A DNA stretch of 33,480 nucleotides from Pseudomonas luteola NBRC 103146 (GCF_002091675.1 NZ_BDAE01000002.1:1-33480), one strand, 5' to 3'; positions 24,082 through 32,797 are shown, numbered from the stretch's first letter. The notes: generated by a model not told the origin, from the sequence alone. Numbers and translations are program-made.

Positions 24082-26544
24082 TTACAGGGTTCGCCAATGT
24101 GTTTCTGTCGAGACATGGTTGGCTAAACAGGTCCAGCCGTGGTAGGCGCTGTGTAAGGCATGCAGAGCGTGCTGAAGGTCGTCAGGGTGCAGAGCCATGA
24201 TCGCTTTGCGAAGATCATCAAGATAGGTCGGCGGATAACCTCCCTGATGGGCGCTCCATAGCTCTTCACCCAGCTGGCGGGTGTCGAGTGCACTAGGTAG
24301 GAACTGATCGGCAAGGACCTTTTGCTGCTGCCCGAATGGCTTATGGGTCAGTGCAGCGATGTCGGTCGGCAACCGGGCAAGAAACGCCTCGATATGATTA
24401 AGGATGTCTGCGGTCGTCACCGTTGGAGACTGGATGCCAAACACGAGCGTTGACCGTCCCGCGATCTGACGGACACTGGAAAATACCGCATACCCCAGCT
24501 GCAGCTCCACACGCATGCGCTGGTAAAAGCGCGGTTGCACGAGATGGCCAAGGAACCGCCAGGCGGCCTCCTGCCGGATGTCATGGGGCGGTGCCGGACA
24601 GGCCAGCAGAACGGCATGTTCAGACGAGTGCCCGGGAACGGTGTGCCACCATCGACCACTACGGCTTGGCGGGACTGGGGGGCGCTGTGCAGGTACTCCA
24701 GGCAAGTCCAGCAAGCAATGGCGAAGCGAGTTCAACTCCATCTCCGAAAAGCCGATAGACAAGCTATCCCACTGTGCAACAGACCATTGTCCAGCAAGCT
24801 GGGCGGGGCCTTCCATTTCCTGACCTGCCTGATCCGTCTGGGTTTGAGGAGGCTCCGCCATCAGATCGGTGAGCCGGCTTATGAGCTGCCTGATAGGCAT
24901 GCTGTTCGGCTCAGCGGGCGTCTGGCTGAAGGCTTGCCAAGCTTCGTGGCTGGGCCTATGGAAGATAGGGATGAGCGCATGGAGTACAGCCGGAATCGCC
25001 TCACTTAAGCCGGTCAGCCTAAGCTGCCATTGCTGGCCAAGCGTGCTGAGGGAAACTTCAACACCTGCCTGGCGTGCCTGATGGATGATAGCTTGCAGTG
25101 CGTGGTTGAGTGTGCGGACGAGAGCCGGTTGATTCGCGGCCGGTTCCAGAAAGTACCAGCGGATATACAGTGCACCTTCACCCTGGTCGGCAGCCGCTTC
25201 CTGGATACTCTGAAGGGCGGGTAGCGAAACGGAATCTGCTCCCGTCTCGATCTGTGCAGGCACTAGGAATGGGTTGAGCGGTGGAAGCGTCCAGTTCAGG
25301 GCTGGCGCTTGCTGACGCTCGCATGCGCCTGGAGCAGGAAGCAAATTCTGTTCAGGCTTCAAGTGCCCGAGCAGGTGTCGCAAAGCGGTTACGCCAGCGC
25401 TTGATAGACCCGGTGCTTTCAACCCGTCGTCGAGAAGTGACCGGGCCAGTGGCAATGCGGCGCTGGTTGCACGTGTTCGCTGCGCGAGGCGCGTGTATTC
25501 TGCCTGTAGCTCAGTCAGATCAGGCTGGCGTTCCAGGAACGTCAGCCAGTCGAAAAAGGCATGAGCTATCTGTGATGACGCTTTAATGCCTGCCTTGGTC
25601 AAGGCTATTTCAACAGCGAGTACCGCCTGCTGCCTGAAGTGATAGAGCGGCTCCAGCGTCAGCGTCTTGATCCATCCTTTCTTTCGCAAGGTGCTTATCA
25701 GGCCGCCGGTATGTTCGGCGTGCGTCCAGAGAGCCAGGCAATTAATGGCCTCACGACTATCAGCGGACAGGTCTTCCAAGGCGAACAGCAAACTGAGCGT
25801 CTCTGTGTTCGGAGGCTCTATCGGTGCTATGCGTTCTGGAGGAAGAAGCGCAGGGGGCGATAATGGCTCGATACGCTCCCCCGCATTGAAGCTAGCGCCG
25901 TAACGGTCTGCCAGCTGGCGTAGTTCACCCAGGGGCTGTGGTCCGACCAAGACCAGCGTCATCTGTCCGGCTTGATAGAAGCGCTCGTGGAAGCCTTTCA
26001 GTGCTGCTTGAAAACGCAGGTTGGGCACGAGCAGGCTGTAGCGGTTGCCCGCATGGAATGCTGTGACAGGATGGCGGCGCGATAATGGGTGCATCTGCCA
26101 CGTCAGGCGGTGCGTGCGGGTATCCCTTGACCAGGCAATAAACTCAGCATGGATAACCTCGCGCTCGCGGCGTTGATCTTCGTGGGCAAGACGCGGGTGG
26201 ACGAGCATGTCACACAGACGGGCAACTCCACCTTCCAGCGCAGCAGGTGGCACCTCGAAAAAAAAGTCCGTGGTGCGATCCCGTGTACTGGCATTGACCT
26301 GCCCGGCATGGCGTTGCACGTAAGCCATCAGGCCTTCATCGGCGGGATAGGCCTGCGTGCCCAGGAAAAGAAGGTGCTCAAGGAAATGTGCAAGCCCGGG
26401 CCATGCGCCATCCACATCATGACTTCCTGCGGCGACCCGAATGGCGGCCGAGGCCCGTTTGAGTCGAGGCACCTGTCCCAGAATGACGGTCAGGCCGTTA
26501 GCAAGGCGAAGGGATTCAAATCGGGTGGCAGACAAGTTATTCAT
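24082..26544 (-). CDS. pqqF: PqqF, M16-family zinc peptidase
   Basis: 820 aa peptidase of the M16 (insulinase/pitrilysin) family. The inverted zinc motif is HFLEH (H53, E56, H57), and the third ligand E134 (in IHAEF) lies 76 residues past H57, the HxxEH-x76-E pattern. The N-terminal domain RVAAGSHDVDGAWPGLAHFLEHLLFLG is canonical; the C-terminal part is the inactive M16C-like half. PqqF cleaves the modified PqqA peptide to release the cross-linked Glu-Tyr. It precedes pqqA in the same orientation, as in other pseudomonads. No clear ribosome binding site is seen before the ATG. Confidence 0.95.
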   Translation of the reverse strand: MNNLSATRFESLRLANGLTVILGQVPRLKRASAAIRVAAGSHDVDGAWPGLAHFLEHLLFLGTQAYPADEGLMAYVQRHAGQVNASTRDRTTDFFFEVPPAALEGGVARLCDMLVHPRLAHEDQRREREVIHAEFIAWSRDTRTHRLTWQMHPLSRRHPVTAFHAGNRYSLLVPNLRFQAALKGFHERFYQAGQMTLVLVGPQPLGELRQLADRYGASFNAGERIEPLSPPALLPPERIAPIEPPNTETLSLLFALEDLSADSREAINCLALWTHAEHTGGLISTLRKKGWIKTLTLEPLYHFRQQAVLAVEIALTKAGIKASSQIAHAFFDWLTFLERQPDLTELQAEYTRLAQRTRATSAALPLARSLLDDGLKAPGLSSAGVTALRHLLGHLKPEQNLLPAPGACERQQAPALNWTLPPLNPFLVPAQIETGADSVSLPALQSIQEAAADQGEGALYIRWYFLEPAANQPALVRTLNHALQAIIHQARQAGVEVSLSTLGQQWQLRLTGLSEAIPAVLHALIPIFHRPSHEAWQAFSQTPAEPNSMPIRQLISRLTDLMAEPPQTQTDQAGQEMEGPAQLAGQWSVAQWDSLSIGFSEMELNSLRHCLLDLPGVPAQRPPVPPSRSGRWWHTVPGHSSEHAVLLACPAPPHDIRQEAAWRFLGHLVQPRFYQRMRVELQLGYAVFSSVRQIAGRSTLVFGIQSPTVTTADILNHIEAFLARLPTDIAALTHKPFGQQQKVLADQFLPSALDTRQLGEELWSAHQGGYPPTYLDDLRKAIMALHPDDLQHALHALHSAYHGWTCLANHVSTETHWRTL

Positions 26545-26640
26545 GGCAGTCGTTATGCACCGGTGATATGCACAGGGCTTGTTGGCGCCGCTCTGCGGCT
26601 TTGTTGCAGGCAGAAATGCATCGTTAGGCTACACGGATAA

Positions 26641-26660
26641 GGCCATGTCCGGCCATGTCC
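26641..26660. repeat. Two tandem copies of a 10-base unit
   Basis: GGCCATGTCC repeated perfectly twice, about 97 bases upstream of the pqqF start in the pqqF/helicase divergent region. Confidence 0.6.
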
Positions 26661-26714
26661 CAAGAAATTGCCATGCTTTAAGCAGAACTTTTCCGGATAT
26701 CGCGTGCTTTTCAG

Positions 26715-26730
26715 GTGTATTTATGTACAG
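26715..26730. promoter_or_regulatory. LexA-like box upstream of the helicase gene
   Basis: GTGTATTTATGTACAG matches the E. coli-type CTGTATATATATACAG box at 13 of 16 positions. The right half ACAG, with following TA, is perfect. The left half has GTG instead of CTG, so LexA binding could be weak. It lies about 185 bases before the helicase start and 170 before pqqF. Confidence 0.4.
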
Positions 26731-26739
26731 TATCTGATG

Positions 26740-26751
26740 TGTATCGATACA
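26740..26751. promoter_or_regulatory. 12-bp palindrome upstream of the helicase gene
   Basis: TGTATCGATACA, perfect, centred 23 bases from the LexA-like box, about two helical turns. Possible second operator half in the divergent pqqF/helicase region. Confidence 0.4.
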
Positions 26752-26872
26752 TTGCGGATCAAGGCGTTTTAAAGCGCACAGTGTATGGCGCTCGCCATTA
26801 CGGTCAGTGTTTTCTGTTCTTCATCTTTTCACCGACAGACTGACTTATCTATTGATGACCGTTGATTTGAAT

Positions 26873-26893
26873 ACCGACAGCCTGGCTGTCGGT
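26873..26893 (+). promoter_or_regulatory. Leader hairpin next to the helicase ribosome binding site
   Basis: ACCGACAGC-CTG-GCTGTCGGT, a perfect 9-bp stem with 3-base loop, then TTTT and the GAGGA site. An extra copy of ACCGACAG at 26831-26838 could compete for the right arm. It may reduce translation initiation or end upstream transcription. Confidence 0.5.
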
Positions 26894-26916
26894 CTGCTGT
26901 TTTGAGGACGTTGTTC

Positions 26917-29900
26917 GTGGACGACACTACAGGCTCATCCGTCAGCCATCTCTCCAATCTCGAGCGGCTGCGAAGCCGTCTGCTCGATCTCAGCGCCCGT
27001 AACCGGCTGCTCAATTTTTCCCATGCGCGGAGCAAGCGTTTCGTTCGCGTGATCGACGAGCTTCCGGACCAGTTGTTCGAGATGCTGCTTTCCGAGCGCT
27101 CGATGCGCTTTGCGGCCGTGCCTGAGCCTACGCAAGCGTTGCTGCTCCAGCATGGCTTTCTGGAAAAAGACCCCTGTACGGGGCAAATGCGCGAAGTCAA
27201 AAAACTACCTGCCGCAGAAGAGTGGGCTGCTGTATTGGGCATGGCTTCCAGCTATGAACTTCCCATGCCGATACTGGCCGAGGCGCCTGTCGTGGATGAC
27301 AGCCTTCTGCGGCTTGAAAACGAAGGGGGCCTGATCGAAGAGCCTCCCGTGCTGGGGGAGATCCGGGAGCGCAAGCACTCGGATGAGTCCATTCAGAGCC
27401 TTTATTTTCCGCCCGAACTCGAGGCGCGCCTGCAGATTCTGCATGCCCAGTCACGGGTCGCGCTGGAAGAAAGCGGTGCGAATATCCTGTATCTGGCCAT
27501 TGGCTTTCTGGAATGGGACGAATCTGTAGCCGGTAGCAACAGTACGCGTCTGGCGCCGCTCATGCTTGTGCCCGTGCAGCTGGAAAAAGGCAGGCTCAAC
27601 GCAGAAACCGCGACCTTCGAATACCGTATCCAGTACACCGGCGAAGATATCCTGACCAACCTGTCGCTCAGGGAAAAGCTGCAACTGGACTTTGGAATTG
27701 CGTTGCCCTCCATCACCGAAGAGCTGACGCCCGAGGCCTATTTCCGTCTGGTACAGGATACGATCCTCAGGGCCAAGCCTACCTGGCAGGTGCGCCGGTT
27801 TGCCTCGCTCGGCCTGTTCGAATTCGGCAAGCTGATGATGTATCTGGATCTTGATTCGGAGCGCTGGAGCGACGGGCAGCTGGGCGCGCATCCGCTGGTA
27901 CAGCGCCTGACAGGCGCCTCGGTGGATGAAAAGGAGCCTCTGGCCGAGGCTGGATTCAGTGCTGAATACGCAATTGATGAACTGCCCGAGGTGCACGAGC
28001 ATTATCCGCTGATCGACGATGCGGACAGCTCCCAGCATAGTGCGCTGGTGGATGTCATCCGGGGTGAAAACCTGGTCATCGAAGGGCCCCCTGGTACCGG
28101 CAAGTCCCAGACCATTACCAATATGATCGCGGCGGCCATGGCTCAGGGTAAGAAGGTGCTGTTTGTGGCAGAAAAGCGCGCAGCGCTGGAGGTGGTCAAG
28201 AATCGTCTGGAGCGGGCAGGGCTGGGTGATTTCTGCCTGGAGCTGCACAGCCATAAAAGCCAGAAGCAGGCGGTGATCTCCAGTATCCGCCAGCGAATCC
28301 AGAAACGGGGTACCTTTCGTTCGCCCAAGGAGCGACAGGCTCAGATCGAGCACTATGAACGTCTGAAGCGACAGCTCAACCGCTATGTCGAGCAATTGCA
28401 CGCTCCCTGCGAGCAGGTTGGCATGACGGCGCATCAGATTCTCATGCAGGCGACCCGTTTGCGTGAGAGTCTGCCTGTGGCGCCTTCCGAACTGCATCCT
28501 GTGTATGACTTGCCTGTTTCGCGTGTACAGCTGGAAGAGCAAGCCAACTTTTACGCCATCTACTACCGCAAGACTGCGCAGGAAGCTGGCGAGCCGGGAC
28601 GGCTGGAAACCCACCCCTGGTTTGGCTGCCGCCTCATCCGTTTGACCGGCACCGAGCGGGAAGGCCTTATGTCGTCGCTTGAGCATGCCCGGCAAGCGCT
28701 GACCCGCTTTGCTGCGCTCAGGGCTCCACTGGCCGAACGGATGGGGGCACCGGCGCTCGCGCAGTTCACGCCCCAGGCACTGGCTGATCTGGCGGAGCGC
28801 CTTCCCGCGTTGATCCTCCCACAAGGCGACGAGGATTGGACATTGCTGCCCTTGCTGGATGAATCATCCTGTACAGCATTGGGTGACTGGCTGGACCGGT
28901 TCGATGCCTTGCTCAAGGGGCAGGAGGCCCTAGCGCGCCGTTTCAAGCCTGACGCCATTCGTTCCGCCGATATCTGCCAGCTGCTTAACCGGGCTTGCGC
29001 TGCGCTACGGTTGCATGTGGAAGGAGAGCTGGACCTGTCACAGGCGCTGGACCTCATGAAGCGAACCCGCGATCTGATGCAGGCAGCTGCTCAGGTCAAT
29101 ACGGCCGTGCAACACCTGCAAGAGCAGGGCGCGGCAGGCGAGTGGATAAGCGACCGGGAGGGACTGGAGCAGCTGGGTACGTTGCTTCTCCTGGCGCAGG
29201 CACTGCCGGCCGAATTGGTCGAGGCGCGTCAGCGAAGCTATGAAGACGAGGCGCTCGATATCCTGCTCTCCAAGCTCGCGGATCAGCTGCCCGAACTGCG
29301 CCGTCAGCGTGAGCATCTGTCCAAGGTGTTTTCGTTCAGCCGCCTGCCCGATAGCCAGCGTCTGGAGGATCTGCATCGCGTGCTGTCCGATGCGTCTCTG
29401 CTGCGCTGGTTCAAGGGCGAGTGGCGAGCGGCCAAGGCAGAACTGCTGACGCTGGTACGGCCCGGTGTGAAGCTGGGCGAAGGCATCGACGCGCTGGTGG
29501 AGGCCGTCGCGTTTCAGCGTGAAAGCACGGCGCTGGCGCAGAATACCGGCTATGCCCAAAAGCTGGGGCCACTGTTCAAAGGGCTAGAGACAGAAATCGA
29601 TGAGCTCTTGCGTCTGCGCGCCTGGTATCGTCAGGTACGGGAAACCTGCGGCCGCGGCTTTGGTGCCAAGATATGGATTGCGGATTACCTGACCAAGGCA
29701 GACGCTGCGGACATCGCCGCGTTACAGGGTGAGGCCGATACACTGCTGGCCTATCTGGGAGAAGTAGAGGATTTAAGGCAGGACCTCGAAACCCTGTTTA
29801 CCTTTGATGCTCATGATCTGCGCACACAGCCGCTGCTGGCCGCTGACGGTGTGCTGGTCCGCCTGCTCAAGAGCGTGGGTGGGGCACTCAAGGCGATGCT

Positions 29901-32235
29901 GCCCCATGTTCGGGAGCAGAATCCAACGCTCAATGGGTTACAGGCACAGATCAAAACCCTGGAGGCGTGGCAGCAAAGCGCTGCCCAACTGCGTCAGGAC
30001 CAGCAGCTTGCGGCTGTGCTGGAAGGCCGCGAGCTACCGACCCTGGGGCAAGCCTCAAGCGCCCGCGCCACCCTCAACACCTGGCGTCATACCGTCGAGC
30101 TTGCCCGGCCATTGCTGGCGCTGTCTGTTGGACGCGACCTGATGGCACGTCTGGCCGAAGAGGGCGCGGACGGCGCCGAACGCCTGATCCAGGAGTGGCA
30201 AGAGCAGGCTGCGGTCATTCAGCAGGGCATGGCAGCCTGGGAAGACCGTCTGGACGCCTTCCTGGTGCGAGGAGAAATCGAGCCTGACGAGTGGTGGCAG
30301 GTTGTTACGGAGCCGACATTCGAGGCGCTGGAAGCACGTTTGCGCCGGGCGTCCGAGCGTGAAGACCTGCTCGATCACTGGTTCGAATACCGTCGACTGC
30401 GTAGCCGGCTGGCTGACCTTGGTTTCGAGTCTACCGTTGTGGCCATTGAGCGGCAGCGACTGACGGCAGATCAATGCGCCGACGGCTGCCTGCTGGGCTT
30501 GCTGGACCGCTGGGCCTGCCAGATTCTGGAGGATAACCCAGCGCTGGGGCAGTTTTCCGGTAAGGAACAGGAGGCTATTCGAGCGCGCTTTGCCGAAATC
30601 GACCAGGCGCTCAAACAGATTCAGCGCGACGAGGTGGCGTACGACATCGATCAGGTAGAAGTGCCTGCCGGCAATAACTCCGGCAAGGTGAAGGAGCGCA
30701 CCGAGCTGGCCCTGCTGGAGCACGAAGCCAGCAAACAGCGCAGCCATCAGCCGATTCGCAGTCTCATGCAGCGTGCCGTCAAAGCACTGCAGGCACTCAA
30801 GCCCTGCTTCATGATGAGTCCGATGGCGGTAGCGCAATATCTGCCCGCGGGCGAAGTGGAGTTTGATCTGGTGGTAATGGACGAAGCCTCGCAGATGCGT
30901 CCCGAAGAGTCCTTGGGCAGCATTGCCCGCGGTCGTCAGCTCGTGGTCGTCGGTGATCCGAAACAGCTGCCGCCCACCAACTTCTTTGCACGCCAGGGAA
31001 CGGGAGACGACGCAGAAGATGAAGACCTGTCCCTCGCTCAGGATTCCGAAAGTATCCTGGATGCGGCCATGCCCTTGTTCCGGCTGCGCCGCCTGCGCTG
31101 GCACTACCGCTCGCGGCATGAAAGCCTGATTGCGTTTTCCAACGCGGCCTTCTATGACGGTAACCTGGTGGTCTATCCCTCACCGCATCGCGAGTCGGCT
31201 GAGTTTGGCGTCAAGTTTGAGCGTATCGGCAACGGCCGTTTCGTCGAGCAGCGCAACGTAGAGGAAGCCGAGGCAGTTGTGGCAGCGATTGAGCATCACC
31301 TGCTCAATCGCCCCCAGGAGTCCCTGGGCGTGGTTGCGATGAACGTCAAGCAGTCTGACCAAATCGAGCGCCTACTGGAGCTGCGCGCCAAGCAGAACCC
31401 GGAGCTTCAGCTTGCCTGGGAGCGTAATGCGGGACTGGCCGAGCCGCTGTTCATCAAGAACCTGGAAAACGTGCAGGGGGATGAGCGAGACGTCATTTTC
31501 ATCTCGTTCACCTACGGCCCCATGGAGGCAGGTGGCAAGGTGCCCCAGCGCTTTGGCCCGATCAACAGCGACTCGGGTTGGCGACGGCTGAACGTCTTGT
31601 TCACTCGCTCCAAGAAGCGTATGCACATTTTTACGTCGTTCACGGCATCGGATGTACTCGTTACCGGTACGTCGAGTCGTGGCGTACACGCGCTGCGTAA
31701 CTTCTTGCACTATGCCGAGACGGGGTATCTGCCGCGCGTGGAAGAAACCGCACGCGCCCCGGACAGCGACTTCGAGATTGCCGTCATGGACGCCTTGTCT
31801 CGCCACGGTTACACCTGTGAGCCGCAGGTTGGTGTGGCAGGCTTTTTCATCGATCTGGCCGTGCGTGATCCTGAACAGCCAGGACGTTATCTGATGGGAG
31901 TTGAATGTGATGGGGCTGCTTACCACTCAGCCAAGTCCGCGCGGGACCGGGATCGGTTGCGTCAAAGCGTCCTGGAGCAATTGGGCTGGCGGATCCGCCG
32001 AATCTGGTCAGTGGACTGGTTCCGTAACCCTCGTACACAGCTCGATCCCATTATTCATGAGCTTGATCAACTACGAAGGGAAGGGTCTGTCTCTACCAAG
32101 CAGTTGAGCAAAGAGGAAAAGACCATGGAGCATGAGGTTTTAGATGCAAGCGTAGGGACCCACCTGCTGGTTGAGCCTCCTGTTACAGAAAGAGCAAATC
32201 ACGGCCCGGACGATATGAACCCGCACGTCCACTAA
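26917..32235 (+). CDS. DUF4011 superfamily-1 helicase with C-terminal Vsr/DUF559-like nuclease domain
   Basis: 1772 aa from GTG 26917, which has GAGGA eight bases upstream. The TTG five codons earlier overlaps that site and is less likely. The N-terminal DUF4011 pattern is LRSRLLDLSARNRLLNF. Superfamily 1 (Upf1-like, AAA_11/AAA_12) motifs are Walker A GPPGTGKS 390-397, DEAS 1322-1325, GDPKQLPPT near 1346-1354, WHYRSRHE near 1395, NVQGDERD near 1518-1525, and LNVLFTRSKKR near 1558-1567. About 920 residues of mainly helical sequence sit between Walker A and DEAS. The C-terminal domain has D1646 in FFIDLAV and E1663-C-D1665-G, an EcDG motif as in DUF559/Vsr/MTES_1575 endonucleases. The ending has no DUF3320. 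Proteins of this layout are known, but their role is not settled; defence or DNA repair is inference. Confidence 0.9.
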   Translation: MDDTTGSSVSHLSNLERLRSRLLDLSARNRLLNFSHARSKRFVRVIDELPDQLFEMLLSERSMRFAAVPEPTQALLLQHGFLEKDPCTGQMREVKKLPAAEEWAAVLGMASSYELPMPILAEAPVVDDSLLRLENEGGLIEEPPVLGEIRERKHSDESIQSLYFPPELEARLQILHAQSRVALEESGANILYLAIGFLEWDESVAGSNSTRLAPLMLVPVQLEKGRLNAETATFEYRIQYTGEDILTNLSLREKLQLDFGIALPSITEELTPEAYFRLVQDTILRAKPTWQVRRFASLGLFEFGKLMMYLDLDSERWSDGQLGAHPLVQRLTGASVDEKEPLAEAGFSAEYAIDELPEVHEHYPLIDDADSSQHSALVDVIRGENLVIEGPPGTGKSQTITNMIAAAMAQGKKVLFVAEKRAALEVVKNRLERAGLGDFCLELHSHKSQKQAVISSIRQRIQKRGTFRSPKERQAQIEHYERLKRQLNRYVEQLHAPCEQVGMTAHQILMQATRLRESLPVAPSELHPVYDLPVSRVQLEEQANFYAIYYRKTAQEAGEPGRLETHPWFGCRLIRLTGTEREGLMSSLEHARQALTRFAALRAPLAERMGAPALAQFTPQALADLAERLPALILPQGDEDWTLLPLLDESSCTALGDWLDRFDALLKGQEALARRFKPDAIRSADICQLLNRACAALRLHVEGELDLSQALDLMKRTRDLMQAAAQVNTAVQHLQEQGAAGEWISDREGLEQLGTLLLLAQALPAELVEARQRSYEDEALDILLSKLADQLPELRRQREHLSKVFSFSRLPDSQRLEDLHRVLSDASLLRWFKGEWRAAKAELLTLVRPGVKLGEGIDALVEAVAFQRESTALAQNTGYAQKLGPLFKGLETEIDELLRLRAWYRQVRETCGRGFGAKIWIADYLTKADAADIAALQGEADTLLAYLGEVEDLRQDLETLFTFDAHDLRTQPLLAADGVLVRLLKSVGGALKAMLPHVREQNPTLNGLQAQIKTLEAWQQSAAQLRQDQQLAAVLEGRELPTLGQASSARATLNTWRHTVELARPLLALSVGRDLMARLAEEGADGAERLIQEWQEQAAVIQQGMAAWEDRLDAFLVRGEIEPDEWWQVVTEPTFEALEARLRRASEREDLLDHWFEYRRLRSRLADLGFESTVVAIERQRLTADQCADGCLLGLLDRWACQILEDNPALGQFSGKEQEAIRARFAEIDQALKQIQRDEVAYDIDQVEVPAGNNSGKVKERTELALLEHEASKQRSHQPIRSLMQRAVKALQALKPCFMMSPMAVAQYLPAGEVEFDLVVMDEASQMRPEESLGSIARGRQLVVVGDPKQLPPTNFFARQGTGDDAEDEDLSLAQDSESILDAAMPLFRLRRLRWHYRSRHESLIAFSNAAFYDGNLVVYPSPHRESAEFGVKFERIGNGRFVEQRNVEEAEAVVAAIEHHLLNRPQESLGVVAMNVKQSDQIERLLELRAKQNPELQLAWERNAGLAEPLFIKNLENVQGDERDVIFISFTYGPMEAGGKVPQRFGPINSDSGWRRLNVLFTRSKKRMHIFTSFTASDVLVTGTSSRGVHALRNFLHYAETGYLPRVEETARAPDSDFEIAVMDALSRHGYTCEPQVGVAGFFIDLAVRDPEQPGRYLMGVECDGAAYHSAKSARDRDRLRQSVLEQLGWRIRRIWSVDWFRNPRTQLDPIIHELDQLRREGSVSTKQLSKEEKTMEHEVLDASVGTHLLVEPPVTERANHGPDDMNPHVH

Positions 32236-32238
32236 AAT

Positions 32239-32264
32239 AAAGGCCCGCCAAGCGCGGGCCTTTT
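32239..32264. terminator. Bidirectional terminator between helicase and globin
   Basis: AAAGGCCCGC / GCGGGCCTTT, a perfect 10-bp stem with loop CAAGC, followed by T on the plus strand and TTTATTTTA on the minus strand. It serves both converging genes. Confidence 0.9.
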
Positions 32265-32270
32265 GCTGGA

Positions 32271-32288
32271 GCCTGCCTGTTAGCAGGC
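32271..32288 (-). terminator. Small hairpin over the globin stop codon
   Basis: GCCTGC / GCAGGC, 6-bp stem, with the globin TAA stop in the loop. It precedes the larger terminator and could act with it. Confidence 0.45.
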
Positions 32289-32723
32289 TTCGCCGTACAG
32301 CGTTTTCTCACGGTTGATCATGATATCTGCCAGGAACCAATAGGCTTCGCCCCAGGCATTCAGGATCTCGTCAGTGGCCGCATCACCCAGTACATCCTTG
32401 ATGGCTGGAAGCAGAGCATTGGCAACTGCAGGGTAGTGTTCGGCCTTGACGTGTGTGGCTACGTGCCGGGCGCAGATCTTGTCCACTGCACCCTGAATCG
32501 CTTCCAGATGGTCCACGTTCTTGGCAAAGGCCAGGATGGCGGCAGCCAGGCGTCTGGGTTGTTCGCCCGACTTGTGGGCGGCTTCGTCGAACAGTGCCTT
32601 TATCTCTGGATCGACAAACAGACGCTCGTACATGCGGGTCGTAATAGCAACGCCATGCTCCTGAATGACAGGCGCCGTCGATTTGATAATAGCAATGGTT
32701 TCAGGTGATAAAGGCTGGCTCAT
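32280..32723 (-). CDS. Single-domain bacterial haemoglobin (Vitreoscilla-haemoglobin type)
   Basis: 147 aa from ATG 32723, which has AGGAAG five bases upstream; the frame is open 11 codons further without a good site. It is closely similar in pattern to Vitreoscilla haemoglobin (146 aa): IIKxTxPVxxEHGVxITTxxY, EQPxxLA, HYPxV, IKDVLGDAATDEILNAWGxAY. The proximal haem His is probably H87 (ICARHV), with Tyr32 at B10, Gln55 near E7, and Tyr97 as in the proximal Tyr-Glu pair. No flavin reductase domain follows, so it is not flavohaemoglobin. The family binds O2 or NO; a role in hypoxia or nitrosative stress is inferred. An upstream palindrome suggests regulation. Confidence 0.93.
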   Translation of the reverse strand: MSQPLSPETIAIIKSTAPVIQEHGVAITTRMYERLFVDPEIKALFDEAAHKSGEQPRRLAAAILAFAKNVDHLEAIQGAVDKICARHVATHVKAEHYPAVANALLPAIKDVLGDAATDEILNAWGEAYWFLADIMINREKTLYGEAC

Positions 32724-32743
32724 AAGGCTTCCTACCGTATTCT

Positions 32744-32768
32744 CAGGCCGCTGCAAAAGGCGGCCCTG
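32744..32768 (-). promoter_or_regulatory. Leader hairpin of the globin gene
   Basis: GGCCGC / GCGGCC with an 8-base loop, between the palindrome and the globin ribosome binding site. Confidence 0.35.
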
Positions 32769-32783
32769 TTGTCATCAGGCTAG

Positions 32784-32797
32784 TGTTATCGATAACA
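32784..32797. promoter_or_regulatory. 14-bp perfect palindrome, LacI-type operator candidate
   Basis: TGTTATC-GATAACA, about 61 bases upstream of the globin ATG. The central CG and the TGTTA/TAACA arms resemble operators of LacI-family regulators such as GntR (ATGTTACCGGTAACAT). It is most likely to control the globin gene; the regulator is not in this window. The gap 32724-32968 otherwise holds only the leader hairpin and the hairpin at 32911. Confidence 0.5.

Noticed and set aside
27451-28824. Long open frame (457 codons) on the minus strand inside the helicase gene
   Set aside because: It is antisense to a well-supported coding region, has no recognisable motif and lacks a ribosome binding site. 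It is explained by the GC-biased third positions of the sense gene.
30055-31119. Open frame (354 codons) on the minus strand inside the helicase gene
   Set aside because: Same reasoning: it lies opposite the conserved helicase motifs and looks like composition-driven shadow.
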